Source: Desulfovibrionales bacterium
GTDB taxonomy: Bacteria > Desulfobacterota > Desulfovibrionia > Desulfovibrionales > Desulfovibrionaceae
DNA: 64,000 bases
Direction: 5' to 3'
NCBI GenBank assembly: GCA_030156255.1
Contig: JASGMV010000004.1
Span: forward strand, 44,313 to 108,312
Part shown: positions 7,203-16,688 of the stretch, one piece after another
Layout of the letters: each line of letters starts with the position of its first letter
Position numbering within the stretch: position 1 is the stretch's first letter
Notes under the pieces: model-generated
Told to the model about the DNA's origin: nothing
The model's database searches: none
What the model saw: only the letters and a program-made list of their open reading frames with translations
Position numbers and translations under genes: made by a program

Positions 7203-8426
7203 ATGAAGGCCGAAGACTACATCGCCCTGGAAGACCGGTATGGGGCGCACAATTACAGCCCGTTGGACGTGGTGCTGGCGAAGGGCCGGGGCGTCTGGGT
7301 TTGGGACGTGGAAGGGCGGCGCTACATGGACTGTCTGTCCGCCTATTCGGCCTTGAACCAGGGTCATTGCCATCCCGCCATCCTCAAGGCCTTGACCGAG
7401 CAGGCCGCGAAGCTGACCTTGACCTCGCGGGCTTTCCGAAACGACCAGCTGGGGCCATTCTATCAAGAGATTTGCGAGCTGACCCGGTCGCACAAGGTGT
7501 TGCCTATGAACTCCGGCGCCGAGGCCGTGGAGACGGCCGTCAAGGCGGTGCGCAAATGGGGCTACTCCATCAAGGGCGTTGGGCTGGATCAGGCCGAGAT
7601 CATCGTGTGCGAGAACAATTTTCACGGACGGACCATCACCATCGTGGGATTTTCCAGCCACGAGAGTTATAAGGAGGGATTCGGTCCGTTCACGCCGGGA
7701 TTTCGCATGGTTCCTTTCGGCGACGCGGAGGCTGTCGAACAGGCCGTCAATGAGAACACCGTGGGAATTCTGGTCGAGCCCATCCAGGGAGAAGGCGGCA
7801 TTGTCATTCCTCCGGACGGTTATTTGCGGGCGTTGCGGCGGATTTGCGACGAGAACCGGATGGTGTTGGTGCTGGATGAGATTCAGACGGGACTTGGCCG
7901 GACGGGGAAGCTGTTCGCCGAGGAGCACGAAGGGATCGAGGCCGACGCCACATTGGTGGGCAAGGCTCTGTCCGGCGGATTTTATCCGGTGTCGGCCGTG
8001 CTTTCCAACTCGGAAGTCCTGAGCGTCTTCATGCCCGGCGAGCACGGCAGCACGTTCGGCGGCAATCCGCTGGGCTGCGCCGTGGCCCGGGCGGCCCTCC
8101 GGGTGCTGACGGAGGAAGGGCTCATCGACAACGCCCGGCGCATGGGCGGGCGTTTCATGGATGCGCTCTCCCGGATGAACAGCCCGGTGGTCGCCGAGGT
8201 CCGCGGCAGAGGGTTGCTTATCGGCCTGGAGTTGATTCCCGAAGCCGGCGGCGCCCGCCGGTATTGCGAGGCGCTTCGAGAACGCGGTCTGCTGTGCAAC
8301 GCCACCCGGGAGCATGTCCTCCGTTTGGCGCCGCCGCTCATCATCACTGAGGAGGAAACGGACTGGGCGCTGGAGCAACTCGGCGAGGTCCTTGGCAAAG
8401 AGGCGGGAGTGTCGCCGGATGTCTGA
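7203..8426 (+). CDS. rocD: Ornithine aminotransferase (class III, PLP-dependent)
   Basis: Converts ornithine and 2-oxoglutarate to glutamate semialdehyde and glutamate in the cytoplasm. The 407-residue protein opens [20 protein letters not shown], typical of RocD, and has the class III marks [28 protein letters not shown], the cofactor aspartate in [14 protein letters not shown], the PLP lysine in [12 protein letters not shown], and [12 protein letters not shown] 7203 follows TTGGAGCGTTC; an ATG-like start 36 bases upstream has no ribosome binding site. It overlaps the following PilZ gene by eight bases. An acetylornithine aminotransferase would be the nearest alternative, but the N-terminus favours RocD. 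Confidence 0.92.
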   Translation: MKAEDYIALEDRYGAHNYSPLDVVLAKGRGVWVWDVEGRRYMDCLSAYSALNQGHCHPAILKALTEQAAKLTLTSRAFRNDQLGPFYQEICELTRSHKVLPMNSGAEAVETAVKAVRKWGYSIKGVGLDQAEIIVCENNFHGRTITIVGFSSHESYKEGFGPFTPGFRMVPFGDAEAVEQAVNENTVGILVEPIQGEGGIVIPPDGYLRALRRICDENRMVLVLDEIQTGLGRTGKLFAEEHEGIEADATLVGKALSGGFYPVSAVLSNSEVLSVFMPGEHGSTFGGNPLGCAVARAALRVLTEEGLIDNARRMGGRFMDALSRMNSPVVAEVRGRGLLIGLELIPEAGGARRYCEALRERGLLCNATREHVLRLAPPLIITEEETDWALEQLGEVLGKEAGVSPDV

Positions 8427-9312
8427 ATCCTACCGCCGCCGACTGTCGTTTTTTTTGACGCGGGCAATGGACCGGATGCGCAACAAGCGCCTCCGCCGGG
8501 CCGTGATCAATCGCCTTTGCGAGGGACGCTTCGTCTTGAGCGTCTATCTCTGCACCTCCACCAGCGACAAGCATCTGGCCGAAGCCCAGCTTATCGACTT
8601 TGCGGGTGGCGAACTGGTTTTGGGGGTGTTTTCCTCGAACAAACGCATGTCCATGGTGAATCCGAAGGGTCGGCGGGTCCGGGTGTATTTTCGTCCTTTT
8701 GGCGTGGCCGGGCGGAAGATCAACGTTTTCGAGACCTACGTTGCGGACGTCTTTTGGCCGGAGCCCAGCCGGAAGGCCATGACCCTGCTCGCGCCCATGA
8801 ATTTCGGATATCTGCCCCGCAGGCGATTCGACCGGCGCAAACTCAAGAGCACGCGGGCCTTCCAGTGCAAGGTCTGGCTTGACCCGGAGAAATACAACTT
8901 CTGGACTTCTCCGGCGGACATCGGGGCCGGCTCGCACGTGGGAAACGGAGCCGGCGCCGCGAAGATCGTGAACATCTCCCAGGGCGGGCTGAGCGTGGCC
9001 GTGCATCCCGTCCAGTTGCGGCGGCCCGTCCGCCGCGGGACCTCGCTGGGATTGGCGCTCAAGGCGTATGATACGCAACGCGGAGAGTACAATACGTTTT
9101 TGCTCAAAGGCCGGGCCGTGAGCATTCGCAGAGACCCCAGCGGCATGTTGCTGGTGGGGGTGGAGTTTCGTTCCCAGGCCCGACGACCGTCCAAGGGGGG
9201 GCTTCTGAGCTGGACTCGCACGTTGGACGGCTTGCCGGAACTGGGGCGGATGATCCAGGCCATGGAAAACCGCAGCCGCAGCAAATCCGAAGACAAAGAT
9301 CCGACCGCCTAG
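8419..9312 (+). CDS. PilZ domain protein (probable c-di-GMP receptor)
   Basis: A 297-residue cytoplasmic protein with no membrane segment. The first half (about 1-135) is a YcgR-like leading region ([29 protein letters not shown]). The second half holds the c-di-GMP signature: an arginine cluster [13 protein letters not shown] at about 134-146 and NISQGG at about 190-195, the variant of the usual D/NxSxxG motif, then VGVEFRSQ. It overlaps rocD by eight bases, so translation is coupled, but a functional link with ornithine breakdown is not obvious. The TAG stop at 9310 is also the first base triplet of a palindromic repeat. The target of the protein is unknown. Confidence 0.75.
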   Translation: MSESYRRRLSFFLTRAMDRMRNKRLRRAVINRLCEGRFVLSVYLCTSTSDKHLAEAQLIDFAGGELVLGVFSSNKRMSMVNPKGRRVRVYFRPFGVAGRKINVFETYVADVFWPEPSRKAMTLLAPMNFGYLPRRRFDRRKLKSTRAFQCKVWLDPEKYNFWTSPADIGAGSHVGNGAGAAKIVNISQGGLSVAVHPVQLRRPVRRGTSLGLALKAYDTQRGEYNTFLLKGRAVSIRRDPSGMLLVGVEFRSQARRPSKGGLLSWTRTLDGLPELGRMIQAMENRSRSKSEDKDPTA

Positions 9313-9357
9313 AGCGTATTGCGTTTGCAATGCTTGCTTAACGGCAAGCATTGCTCT
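9310..9357 (+). repeat. TAGAGCA-type palindromic repeat, copy 4 (short)
   Basis: TAGAGCGTATTGCG followed by the hairpin AATGCTTGC-TTAACG-GCAAGCATT and a closing GCTCT. It is a minimal form of the family. The opening TAG is the stop codon of the PilZ gene. Confidence 0.8.
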
Positions 9358-9498
9358 GGAGCCTGTTCACGCCGCAGAGCGCTTGCGCGATCTCCACCTT
9401 TTTCGCCCTTCCCGAACGCCGCCACCCCGTTGGCCGGCCGCGCCTCGCCGGTTTTCTTGTACGTTCTTCGGAATGTCTTGTTCTTCGCAGCCTGGACG

Positions 9499-9532
9499 AA
9501 AAAAAAGGAGGCGGCCCGATCGGGCCGCCTCC
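9499..9532 (-). terminator. Rho-independent terminator of sat
   Basis: A perfect 26-base palindrome (arms GGAGGCGGCCCGA and TCGGGCCGCCTCC) is followed on the minus strand by eight T residues, 33 bases after the sat stop. Confidence 0.93.
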
Positions 9533-9565
9533 TGGCGAATCAACGCAACGAAGCGAAAGGCGGTT

Positions 9566-10867
9566 CTATTTCATGTCGGCGCCGCTGGCGGCCTTCTGCA
9601 TCTTGATCTCGACTTTTTCGGTCAGACCTTCGTAGTAGGCGCGCAGAATCGTAAGGACCTCTTCGCGGCCGAAGTGATCCGGAACCTCGGCGCCTTCGGA
9701 CAGAGCCTTGCGCAGCTTGGTGCCGGACAGGATGACGCGGTCTTCCTTGGTGTGGGGGCAGGTGCGCATGGAGGCCATGCCGTCGCACTTGAAGCAGTAG
9801 AACGTCCAGTCGATCTTCAGGGGCTCGCAAAGCAGGGCCTTGCCGCCGACCTTCTGCTTCTCCTCAGGAGTGCTGTAAGGGATGCGGTCGAAGATTTCCT
9901 GGGCTTCGAACAAGGTGTAGAAGTCGCCCACGCCAGCGTGGTCGCGGCCGATGATCATCTTGTTGACGCCGTAGTTCTGGCGGAAGGTGGCGTGCAGCAG
10001 GGCCTCGCGGGGACCGGCGTAACGCATGTCCAGAGGATAGCCGCCCTGGACCACTTTCTCTTCCACGAAGTAGCCTTTCACCAGGGTGTCGATGCATTTC
10101 AGGCGGACTTCCGCCGGAATGTCGCCGGGCTTCAGGTTACCGATGAGGGAGTGGATGATGACGCCGTCGCACACATCAATGGCGATCTTGCACAGGTGCT
10201 CGTGGGAGCGGTGCATGGGGTTGCGCAGCTGCAGGGCGGCGACGTTCTTCCAACCGCGTTCGTCGAAGATCTTGCGGGTTTCGGCGGGGCGGAGGTAGGT
10301 TCCCATGTACTTGGGATTGGTGGGGTAGTCGCCCTCGGAAAGCACTTTGATGGGGCCGGCCAGGCAGAACTCTTTGCGGGCCATGACCATCTGGACTCCG
10401 GGGTGGTCTTCCAATGCGATCTTCATGAAGTCGCCCTGGCTGTCTTCGCCGGCGCCTTTGTAGACCATCTCGGATTCCCATTTCTTCTCATCTTCGGTCA
10501 GCTCGAAGATGTCGGTCACCTGCATGGTGGCGTAGATTTCACCGTTGCGCTCGAGAGTGACTTCCTGGCCGGCTTTGATCTCGGCGGCGTCTTCTTTCGA
10601 GCAGGAAAGCATGACCGGGACGGGCCAGAAGGTGCCGTCGGCCAGGGTGAAGTTCTCGCAAACGCTCTTCCAGTCAGCCTTGGTCATGAAGCCTTCCAGC
10701 GGGCTGAAGCCGCCGATGCCGATCATGATGGCGTCACCTTTCTCCTGAGCGGTGATCTCAACTTTTTTCAGGCTGGCCGCCTTCTTGAGTTCCGCTTCGC
10801 GCTCAGCGCCTTCCAGAAGACGAATAACGAGGCCTTTACCTCCGTGGGGGGGTACCAACTGGGACAT
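9566..10867 (-). CDS. sat: Sulfate adenylyltransferase (ATP sulfurylase)
   Basis: Activates sulfate with ATP to give APS and pyrophosphate, the first cytoplasmic step of dissimilatory sulfate reduction. The 433-residue homo-oligomeric type carries QLRNPMHRSHEHL (the HxxH nucleotide-binding motif of ATP sulfurylases) near residue 220, GRDHAGVGDFY, and a cysteine-containing C-terminal zinc site CFKCDGMASMRTCPH. The start has a textbook AAGGAGGAGAAGC. It is a single-gene unit with its own terminator. No aprAB or qmo genes are in the window, as is usual in Desulfovibrio, where sat stands apart. An inverted repeat GGCCCT/AGGGCC and a TTTGTGAA half-site lie upstream. Confidence 0.97.
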   Translation of the reverse strand: MSQLVPPHGGKGLVIRLLEGAEREAELKKAASLKKVEITAQEKGDAIMIGIGGFSPLEGFMTKADWKSVCENFTLADGTFWPVPVMLSCSKEDAAEIKAGQEVTLERNGEIYATMQVTDIFELTEDEKKWESEMVYKGAGEDSQGDFMKIALEDHPGVQMVMARKEFCLAGPIKVLSEGDYPTNPKYMGTYLRPAETRKIFDERGWKNVAALQLRNPMHRSHEHLCKIAIDVCDGVIIHSLIGNLKPGDIPAEVRLKCIDTLVKGYFVEEKVVQGGYPLDMRYAGPREALLHATFRQNYGVNKMIIGRDHAGVGDFYTLFEAQEIFDRIPYSTPEEKQKVGGKALLCEPLKIDWTFYCFKCDGMASMRTCPHTKEDRVILSGTKLRKALSEGAEVPDHFGREEVLTILRAYYEGLTEKVEIKMQKAASGADMK

Positions 10868-11081
10868 GCTTCTCCTCCTTATGGATATTTTACCTTGATG
10901 CGTGCTTGTCGGCCCTGTTTGTCAAGGGCCAGCCCTGCATGCCATCTTTTTCACAAATTGGCAAGAGTATGCGGCGCGGCGGACCGCGGCGTCGACTCTC
11001 TTGCGTCGCGCCGTCCTGGCGCAGGAATCAATTCAAGGCGGCGGGAGCCAGCGCACTGTTCAACCGGCGGAGCCGCAGCGG
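10868..11081. other. sat upstream region
   Basis: Holds the sat leader on the minus strand: hairpin GGCCCT (10911-10916) / AGGGCC (10925-10930), TTGACA within it, and a TTTGTGAA sequence around 10950-10957 that matches one half of a Rex site only. Promoter boxes at correct spacing were not found. Confidence 0.4.
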
Positions 11082-11252
11082 CTATTCCTTGTCCGGAGAC
11101 CACAGCGGATCGTGGTATTTCTTCGGATTGTATAAACGCCAATCCCGGTGCCCGTTGTCGTACTTTTCATCCGCTCCGGGGTAGGGCGTGAACACATGAC
11201 CTTCTTCATTCTGGCCGTTTTTGGCTTTCGGTTGCGTCTGATCCTGGGACAC
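11082..11252 (-). CDS. Small hydrophilic protein of unknown function
   Basis: A 56-residue protein, rich in charged and aromatic residues (FTPYPGADEKYDNGHRDW, LYNPKKYHDPLW). I do not recognise the family. The GTG start at 11252 is preceded by AAGGAGG with eight bases between, the best ribosome binding site for a small gene in this window. No signal peptide or membrane segment is present. The same frame stays open upstream to 11402 with coding-like text (FSEEFVHRPQDGLGRRKL), so either the gene is longer (106 codons) or it is the end of a frame-shifted larger gene. Confidence 0.55.
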   Translation of the reverse strand: MSQDQTQPKAKNGQNEEGHVFTPYPGADEKYDNGHRDWRLYNPKKYHDPLWSPDKE

Positions 11253-11789
11253 CTTGAAATCCTCCTTGCTGAAAAGCGTCTTCAACTTACGCCTCCCCAG
11301 GCCGTCCTGGGGTCGATGCACGAACTCCTCGGAGAAGAGGAGACATTGCAGGCAATGGGAGTCCGGCCGTCGCCGGAATCGAATCGCCGAAATTTTGTCC
11401 ATGAAGGCTGCTGGTTGCGCGCCGCCTTGTGGAAGATGCGTTGGATGGCGGCCTCCATTGTGCGGAGCAGGAATCCGCGCTGCAGAGAGAGCGGCTTTCG
11501 CACCGGTTCTTTGCCTGCGAGCAGGTCCATGCGGCCGGACATTCCTTCATCGTCGTGACAATTTTGTGATCACCCCTGTTCATGCGCTCGTTCCACGGAT
11601 CGGCTGCGAAGCGGGCGGGGCAACGGCGTCCTGCATCCCGAAAAAACGTCGCGCATGCGGGCCGTTCGGCGGGCCCCCGCGCCGCGGCTGCGCCGACGTT
11701 GCGCTTCGACTCGTATACCGCGTCCGCCGCCCCCTTGTCCATGCGCTCTTCCATGATTTTTGAGACGGACGTCTTGGCCGTATGCGCCG

Positions 11790-11824
11790 CCGTGAAGCAA
11801 GTACTTCAAGAGTAATATGCTCGA
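11790..11824 (-). repeat. TAGAGCA-type palindromic repeat, copy 5 (fragment)
   Basis: On the minus strand the segment begins TCGAGCATATTACTCTTGA and ends GCTTCACGG, which matches the left module of copies 1 and 6 with a few changes. The hairpin modules are missing. Confidence 0.65.
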
Positions 11825-11952
11825 CTGGCGCTGGAGACCGGAAGAAGGCGGCGCTGCAAGAAGAGAGTGAACAGGCTGCGAACAGCATTCGAAAGGCGCC
11901 CCGGAGCGTCGAGCCGGGCTCCCATGGCCGGCGTCGTCGCCTCTACGGCCAT
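11806..11952 (-). CDS. Possible small protein ending inside a repeat
   Basis: A 48-codon frame opening MAVEATTPAMGARLDAPGRL with AGGAG six bases before the ATG. Its last seven codons and TGA stop come from repeat copy 5. No family is recognised. It may be chance, because the surrounding region is non-coding. Confidence 0.25.
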   Translation of the reverse strand: MAVEATTPAMGARLDAPGRLSNAVRSLFTLFLQRRLLPVSSASRAYYS

Positions 11953-12155
11953 GGCGTTCTCCTGGGCGGGGCGTTGGAAGGCTCCAGCGCCAACCGAGGC
12001 CGTTTTGGCCTTTGGTCCGGGTTTTGTCAATCAACGCCTTCACGGGAGCTGTGGAGCTTGTGGTTCCGATTTGCAAAATTTTATTCGCTTGGCAAGTATA
12101 GTGTTGGCAAAAATCGGTCGCTGTGGTAGTTTTTTCCCAAGCTGGGGGAGTGGAG

Positions 12156-13076
12156 TTGAACGGAGGTTTCGTTTGCCAGGGGGGCAAGATCCTTTTCCTT
12201 ATCTTATGCGCGGCGTGGCTGGCTTCCCACACCGCGGCCCAGGCCGCGGAGGAAGAGGAGGCGCCCACCGTGTACTGGCCGTACCTGTACGTAGAGCCGT
12301 TGTGCGTCACGGAGGACGGCCGCCTGAGTGGAATCGCGATCGCCATCCAGGACATGCTTTTTCCCCGGATCAAAGGAGTCCGGAACCGGCGTATTTATGC
12401 GCCTCCCGCGCGTTGCGCCGTTTTGGCGGAAGGCAACATCACCCTTTGCGTGACGGGGTTGTTGAAAAAAAGCGGCCGGGCGCAACGCTACCTTTATAGC
12501 GATATTCCGGCCCTCCTGTTGCCGCCCGTGGAGATCACCGCGCTGAAGGGCCGCTTGAGCGCCATGGCGCAAAACGGCGCCATTTCGCTTGAGAAACTGC
12601 TCCAGCATCCCGATCTAAGCCTCGGGGTGAACAAATTTTTCAGCTACGGCGAGAAGGTTGACGATTTGCTCTCCCGTTACAAGGATCGGGCGCGGATCGT
12701 TTCGGCGTACAGTCCCGAATTCTCCAAGCAGGTTTTGCGGATGCTCAAGGCGGGGCGCATCGACTACACGCTGCTGGGCGCCTCCGAGGCCAAACGCGCC
12801 GCCGAGGAGCTCGGTCTGGCCCAGGATTTCGAGAGCTTTACTTTGGCCGAGGGGCTTTCGTTCGACCCGGGATACATCGCCTGCACCCGCAACGAACTCG
12901 GGAAGGAGGTCATACGCCGCGTCAACGCGCTCCTCTGGAACATGACGCAGACGCACAGCTATCTGGAGTTGTTCTCGCCTTGGATTCCGGCGCAATCCTG
13001 GGAGGCGTTCCAACACGAATACAAGGCGGCCATGTTCGGCCGGCCCGACGAGCCCGCCGCCGCTTCTTCTCCTTAA
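12156..13076 (+). CDS. Periplasmic substrate-binding-protein-like protein (TIGR02285-like)
   Basis: A protein of about 306 residues with a signal peptide (ILFLILCAAWLASHTAAQAA) and then a compact two-lobe solute-binding-like fold: YWPYLYVEPLCVTEDGRLSG near the start, ending ELFSPWIPAQSWEAF. It resembles the conserved proteobacterial family of extracellular solute-binding proteins type 3 without an attached transporter. No ABC permease is nearby, so ligand and role are unknown; a sensor or orphan binding protein is possible. The TTG at 12156 with GGGGGAG upstream is my preferred start. GTG 12150 and GTG 12123 are alternatives. Confidence 0.65.
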   Translation: MNGGFVCQGGKILFLILCAAWLASHTAAQAAEEEEAPTVYWPYLYVEPLCVTEDGRLSGIAIAIQDMLFPRIKGVRNRRIYAPPARCAVLAEGNITLCVTGLLKKSGRAQRYLYSDIPALLLPPVEITALKGRLSAMAQNGAISLEKLLQHPDLSLGVNKFFSYGEKVDDLLSRYKDRARIVSAYSPEFSKQVLRMLKAGRIDYTLLGASEAKRAAEELGLAQDFESFTLAEGLSFDPGYIACTRNELGKEVIRRVNALLWNMTQTHSYLELFSPWIPAQSWEAFQHEYKAAMFGRPDEPAAASSP

Positions 13077-13175
13077 CCTTCTTCCGATATTCGTTTTTTC
13101 TCCGATTTCCTTTTGCCCGGACCGCCGCCGTTTCCATTCGCCGCCTATTCGGTTAAGGTCGCGGCAGGAGGGGCT

Positions 13176-16100
13176 ATGGCTGATTTTGTGCATTTGCATT
13201 GCCACACCGAATACAGTCTGCTGGACGGCGCCATTCGCATCAACGATCTGTGCAGCCGGGCCAAGGATTACGGCATGCCCGCCGCGGCGATCACGGACCA
13301 CGGCAATATGTACGGGGCGGTGACGTTCTACACCACTGCCCGCGACGTGGGGATCAAACCCATCATCGGATGCGAAGCCTACGTCGCTCCCGGCAGCAGA
13401 TTGGAGAAAACCGGCCGCTCTCCGTCCGAGGCCGGCTACCACTTGGTCCTTCTGGCCAAGAACGGCGCCGGCTACCGCAACCTGGTCAAGATGGTTTCCG
13501 AGGGGTTTTTGTCGGGCTTCCACTACAAACCGCGCATGGACAAGGATCTCTTGCGCAGCCACAGCGAAGGGATCATCGCGCTTTCCGCCTGCCTGGGCGG
13601 AGAGGTGAACCAGGCGTTGTTGAAGCAGGGCTTCGACGCGGGCCTGGAGGTCGCTCGGGAGTATGCGGACATTTTTCCCGGCGCATTCTATCTGGAGCTG
13701 CAGGAGAACGGCCTCGCCGAGCAGAACCAGGTGAACGGCATGCTGCTCGACATCGCCAAAAAGACCGGCCTGCCCCTGGTCGCCACCAATGACTGCCACT
13801 ACCTGGAGAAGGACGACTACGAGGCCCACGACATTCTGTTGTGCATCCAGACCGCCTCCTGCGTGGACCAGAAGAAGCGCATGCGCATGGAGACGGAGGA
13901 GTTGTACTTCAAGCCTCCGGAAAAAATGGAGGCGGACTTCTCCTACGCGCCGCAGGCCGTGGAGAACACCTTCGCCATCGCCGAGCAGTGCAACGTGGAG
14001 ATTGAACTGGGCAAGCACCACTTCCCCGTCTACGAACTGCCCGAGGGCGTGTCCATCGACGATGAGTTTCGCCGGTTGGCCGTGGAAGGATTGGAGAAAC
14101 GTCTGGCGGCGAAACCGGAGTTGAGCGAAGCCAAGAAGCAGGAATACTGGGACCGCCTGAATCGGGAGATGGACGTTATCTCGGAAATGGAATTCCCGGC
14201 GTACTTTCTCATCGTCCAGGATTTCATCAACTGGTCCAAGAACAACGGCATCCCCGTCGGCCCCGGCCGAGGCTCCGCAGCGGGGTCGCTTGTTGCCTAC
14301 GCCCTGCGCATCACCAACCTGGACCCGATTCCGTACAATCTCTTCTTCGAGCGCTTCCTGAACGTGGAGCGCGTCTCCATGCCGGATATCGACGTGGACT
14401 TCTGCGAACGTCGGCGCAGCGAGGCCATTCGGTACGTTTCGCAAAAGTACGGCGAAGACTCCGTGGCGCAGATCACCACCTTCGGGACCATGAAGGCCAA
14501 GGCCGTGGTCCGGGACGTGGGCCGGGCTCTGGGCATGACCTTCTCCGAGACGGATAAGATCGCCAAGCTCATTCCGGACGACCATAAGATGACCATCGAC
14601 AAGGCCCTGGAACAGGAGCCGGAGCTGTCCAACCTGGCCCTGGCCGACCCCAAGGTGGAGAAGCTGCTGCACATCTCCAAGCGGTTGGAGGGCCTGTGCC
14701 GCCACGCCTCCACCCATGCGGCCGGGGTGGTCATCTCGGATAAGCCCATGACCGAGTATCTCCCCCTGTACCGCGGGAAAAAGGGTGAAGTCGTCACCCA
14801 GTACGACGGAAAGCGGGTGGAGAAGGTCGGGCTCATCAAGTTCGACTTTTTGGGCCTGCGGACCATGACCGTGATCGAGGACTGCCTGAAGCTCATCGGA
14901 CAGCAGGGCAAGCCCGTTCCGGACCTGGACTCCCTGTCCCTGGACGATCCCAAGGCCTATGAGATTTTCGCCGCGGGCGATACGGACGGCATCTTCCAGG
15001 TGGAAAGCGCGGGCATGCGCCGCTACCTCCGGATGCTCAAGCCGAGCTGCTTCGAGGACGTCATCGCCATGCTGGCCCTGTACCGGCCGGGGCCGCTGGA
15101 GTCCGGCATGGTCGAGGACTTCATTCAACGCAAGCAGGGACTCAAGCCGGTCACCTACCCGCACCCTTCCCTGGAGGATACGCTCAAGGCCACCTACGGG
15201 GTCATCGTGTACCAGGAGCAGGTCATGAGGATCGCCCAGGTCATGGGCAATTATTCCTTGGGAGAAGGCGACCTGCTCCGCCGGGCCATGGGCAAGAAGG
15301 TCGCCGCGGAGATGGCGGCCCAGCGGCAAAGATTTCTGTCCGGCGCCCGGGAGAACGGCATCCCCGAGTCCAAGGCCAACGAGGTCTTCGACCTGATGGA
15401 GTTGTTCGCCAAGTACGGCTTCAACAAGTCCCACAGCGCGGCCTACGCCCTCATTTCCTATTACACCGCCTACCTCAAGGCCCACTATCCCGTGGAGTTC
15501 ATGGCCGCGCTCATCTCTTCGGAGCTTTCCAACCCGGACAAGGTGTTCCGCTACATGAACTCCTGCCGGGAGATGAAAGTGGCTGTGGATTCGCCCAACG
15601 TGAACGACAGCCATCGGGACTTCTCCATCCACGGCGGCCGGATCGTTTTCGGCCTGGGAGGCGTGAAGAACGTGGGCGACGAAGCCATTCGGGAGATCAT
15701 TCGGGAGCGCGAGGCAAACGGCCCCTATACGGACCTGATGGACTTCTGCTCCCGGGTGAATTTGCGCAAAGTCACCAAGCGGGTCATCGAGTATCTGATC
15801 AAGAGCGGTTCGATGGACTGCCTTGGCGTCAGCCGGGCCGGGCTGCACGCCGCCCTGGAGAAGGCGGTGGCCTACGGCCAGAAGCGGGCCAAAGAGAAGG
15901 CCTGCGGCCAGTTGTCCATGCTGGACATGATGGGCGGGAGCGGAAACGGCGGTTTGCCCGGCTGCGTTGATCTGATGCGCGAGGAGCGCGAGCTGCCGGA
16001 ATGGCCGGATGACGAAAAGCTCAAGCTGGAGAAGGAGGCGCTCGGCTTCTTTTTGTCCAGCCATCCGCTGCTCGCCTACCGTCGGGAGATGGCTCGCCTG

Positions 16101-16688
16101 CACCTGACGTCCCTGGACGAATGCAAGGAATTCGGCAAGGGGGCGGCGGTCAAGGTCGGGCTCATCGTGACGGCGGTCAAGGAGTATATCAACAAGCGCG
16201 GCGAAAAGATGGCTTTTTGCCAGGTGGAGGATTTGACCGGCTCCGGCGAGTTGACCATGTTCGCCGACGTGTATCAGGCGGCCAAACCCCTCATCGCCGA
16301 GGACGCGCCGCTGCTCGTTCAGGCCAAGGTGGACGTGCGCGATCAAAACGACGGGGACGACGAAGGGCCCAAGCAGGCCAAGCTGCTGGCGGAGGAAGTC
16401 TCCAGACTGGCCGAGGTGCTGCAGAACGCCGACGCGCCGGTGGTGCTGGAGCTGGAGCTGGAGGAGGGCGAGGGCCTGCAGGCCCATCTGGCCGCCCTCA
16501 AGGACTTGCTGGTCGGTTGTCCCGGCAAGGCGCCGGTGTCGCTCCAGGTGCGTTTGCCGGGCTGCCTCTGCACTCTGAAACTGGCGGACACGTTCAAGGT
16601 CGGGCCATGCCCCGACTTTTGGAAAGATTTCGAGGCGTGGCGGGACAAGGCCAGGACTTCCTCGGCGGGGGAGGAGCAGGCGGCATGA
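13176..16688 (+). CDS. dnaE: DNA polymerase III alpha subunit
   Basis: The replicative polymerase catalytic subunit, 1170 residues, full length. In order: PHP domain (HLHCHTEYSLLDG at 6-18), polymerase core with GPGRGSAAGSL, catalytic PDIDVDF (aspartates about 405 and 407) and the third aspartate in KFDFLGLRTM (about 555), the finger/thumb segment FNKSHSAAYALISYYTAYLKAHYP, and a C-terminal OB fold (VGLIVTAVKEYINKRGEKMAF). ATG 13176 follows GGCAGGAGGGGCT; the upstream in-frame extension was rejected. It overlaps the next gene by ATGA. Confidence 0.98.
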   Translation: MADFVHLHCHTEYSLLDGAIRINDLCSRAKDYGMPAAAITDHGNMYGAVTFYTTARDVGIKPIIGCEAYVAPGSRLEKTGRSPSEAGYHLVLLAKNGAGYRNLVKMVSEGFLSGFHYKPRMDKDLLRSHSEGIIALSACLGGEVNQALLKQGFDAGLEVAREYADIFPGAFYLELQENGLAEQNQVNGMLLDIAKKTGLPLVATNDCHYLEKDDYEAHDILLCIQTASCVDQKKRMRMETEELYFKPPEKMEADFSYAPQAVENTFAIAEQCNVEIELGKHHFPVYELPEGVSIDDEFRRLAVEGLEKRLAAKPELSEAKKQEYWDRLNREMDVISEMEFPAYFLIVQDFINWSKNNGIPVGPGRGSAAGSLVAYALRITNLDPIPYNLFFERFLNVERVSMPDIDVDFCERRRSEAIRYVSQKYGEDSVAQITTFGTMKAKAVVRDVGRALGMTFSETDKIAKLIPDDHKMTIDKALEQEPELSNLALADPKVEKLLHISKRLEGLCRHASTHAAGVVISDKPMTEYLPLYRGKKGEVVTQYDGKRVEKVGLIKFDFLGLRTMTVIEDCLKLIGQQGKPVPDLDSLSLDDPKAYEIFAAGDTDGIFQVESAGMRRYLRMLKPSCFEDVIAMLALYRPGPLESGMVEDFIQRKQGLKPVTYPHPSLEDTLKATYGVIVYQEQVMRIAQVMGNYSLGEGDLLRRAMGKKVAAEMAAQRQRFLSGARENGIPESKANEVFDLMELFAKYGFNKSHSAAYALISYYTAYLKAHYPVEFMAALISSELSNPDKVFRYMNSCREMKVAVDSPNVNDSHRDFSIHGGRIVFGLGGVKNVGDEAIREIIREREANGPYTDLMDFCSRVNLRKVTKRVIEYLIKSGSMDCLGVSRAGLHAALEKAVAYGQKRAKEKACGQLSMLDMMGGSGNGGLPGCVDLMREERELPEWPDDEKLKLEKEALGFFLSSHPLLAYRREMARLHLTSLDECKEFGKGAAVKVGLIVTAVKEYINKRGEKMAFCQVEDLTGSGELTMFADVYQAAKPLIAEDAPLLVQAKVDVRDQNDGDDEGPKQAKLLAEEVSRLAEVLQNADAPVVLELELEEGEGLQAHLAALKDLLVGCPGKAPVSLQVRLPGCLCTLKLADTFKVGPCPDFWKDFEAWRDKARTSSAGEEQAA

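Larger units (their letters stand above)
11253..12155. other. Long intergenic region, possibly with decayed coding DNA
   Basis: About 900 bases. The minus strand at 11282-11542 has a coding-like frame (opening MSGRMDLLAGKEPVRKPLSL) that switches frame near 11350 into the frame of the 56-residue gene. 11790-11824 is repeat copy 5. 11806-11952 is a possible small gene. About 150 bases before 12156 are AT-rich and probably carry a promoter. Confidence 0.45.

Noticed and set aside
12615..16487. Very long open frame antisense to dnaE
   Set aside because: High GC leaves long frames free of stops on the opposite strand. The protein is low complexity and its start and end fall inside dnaE, which is certain.
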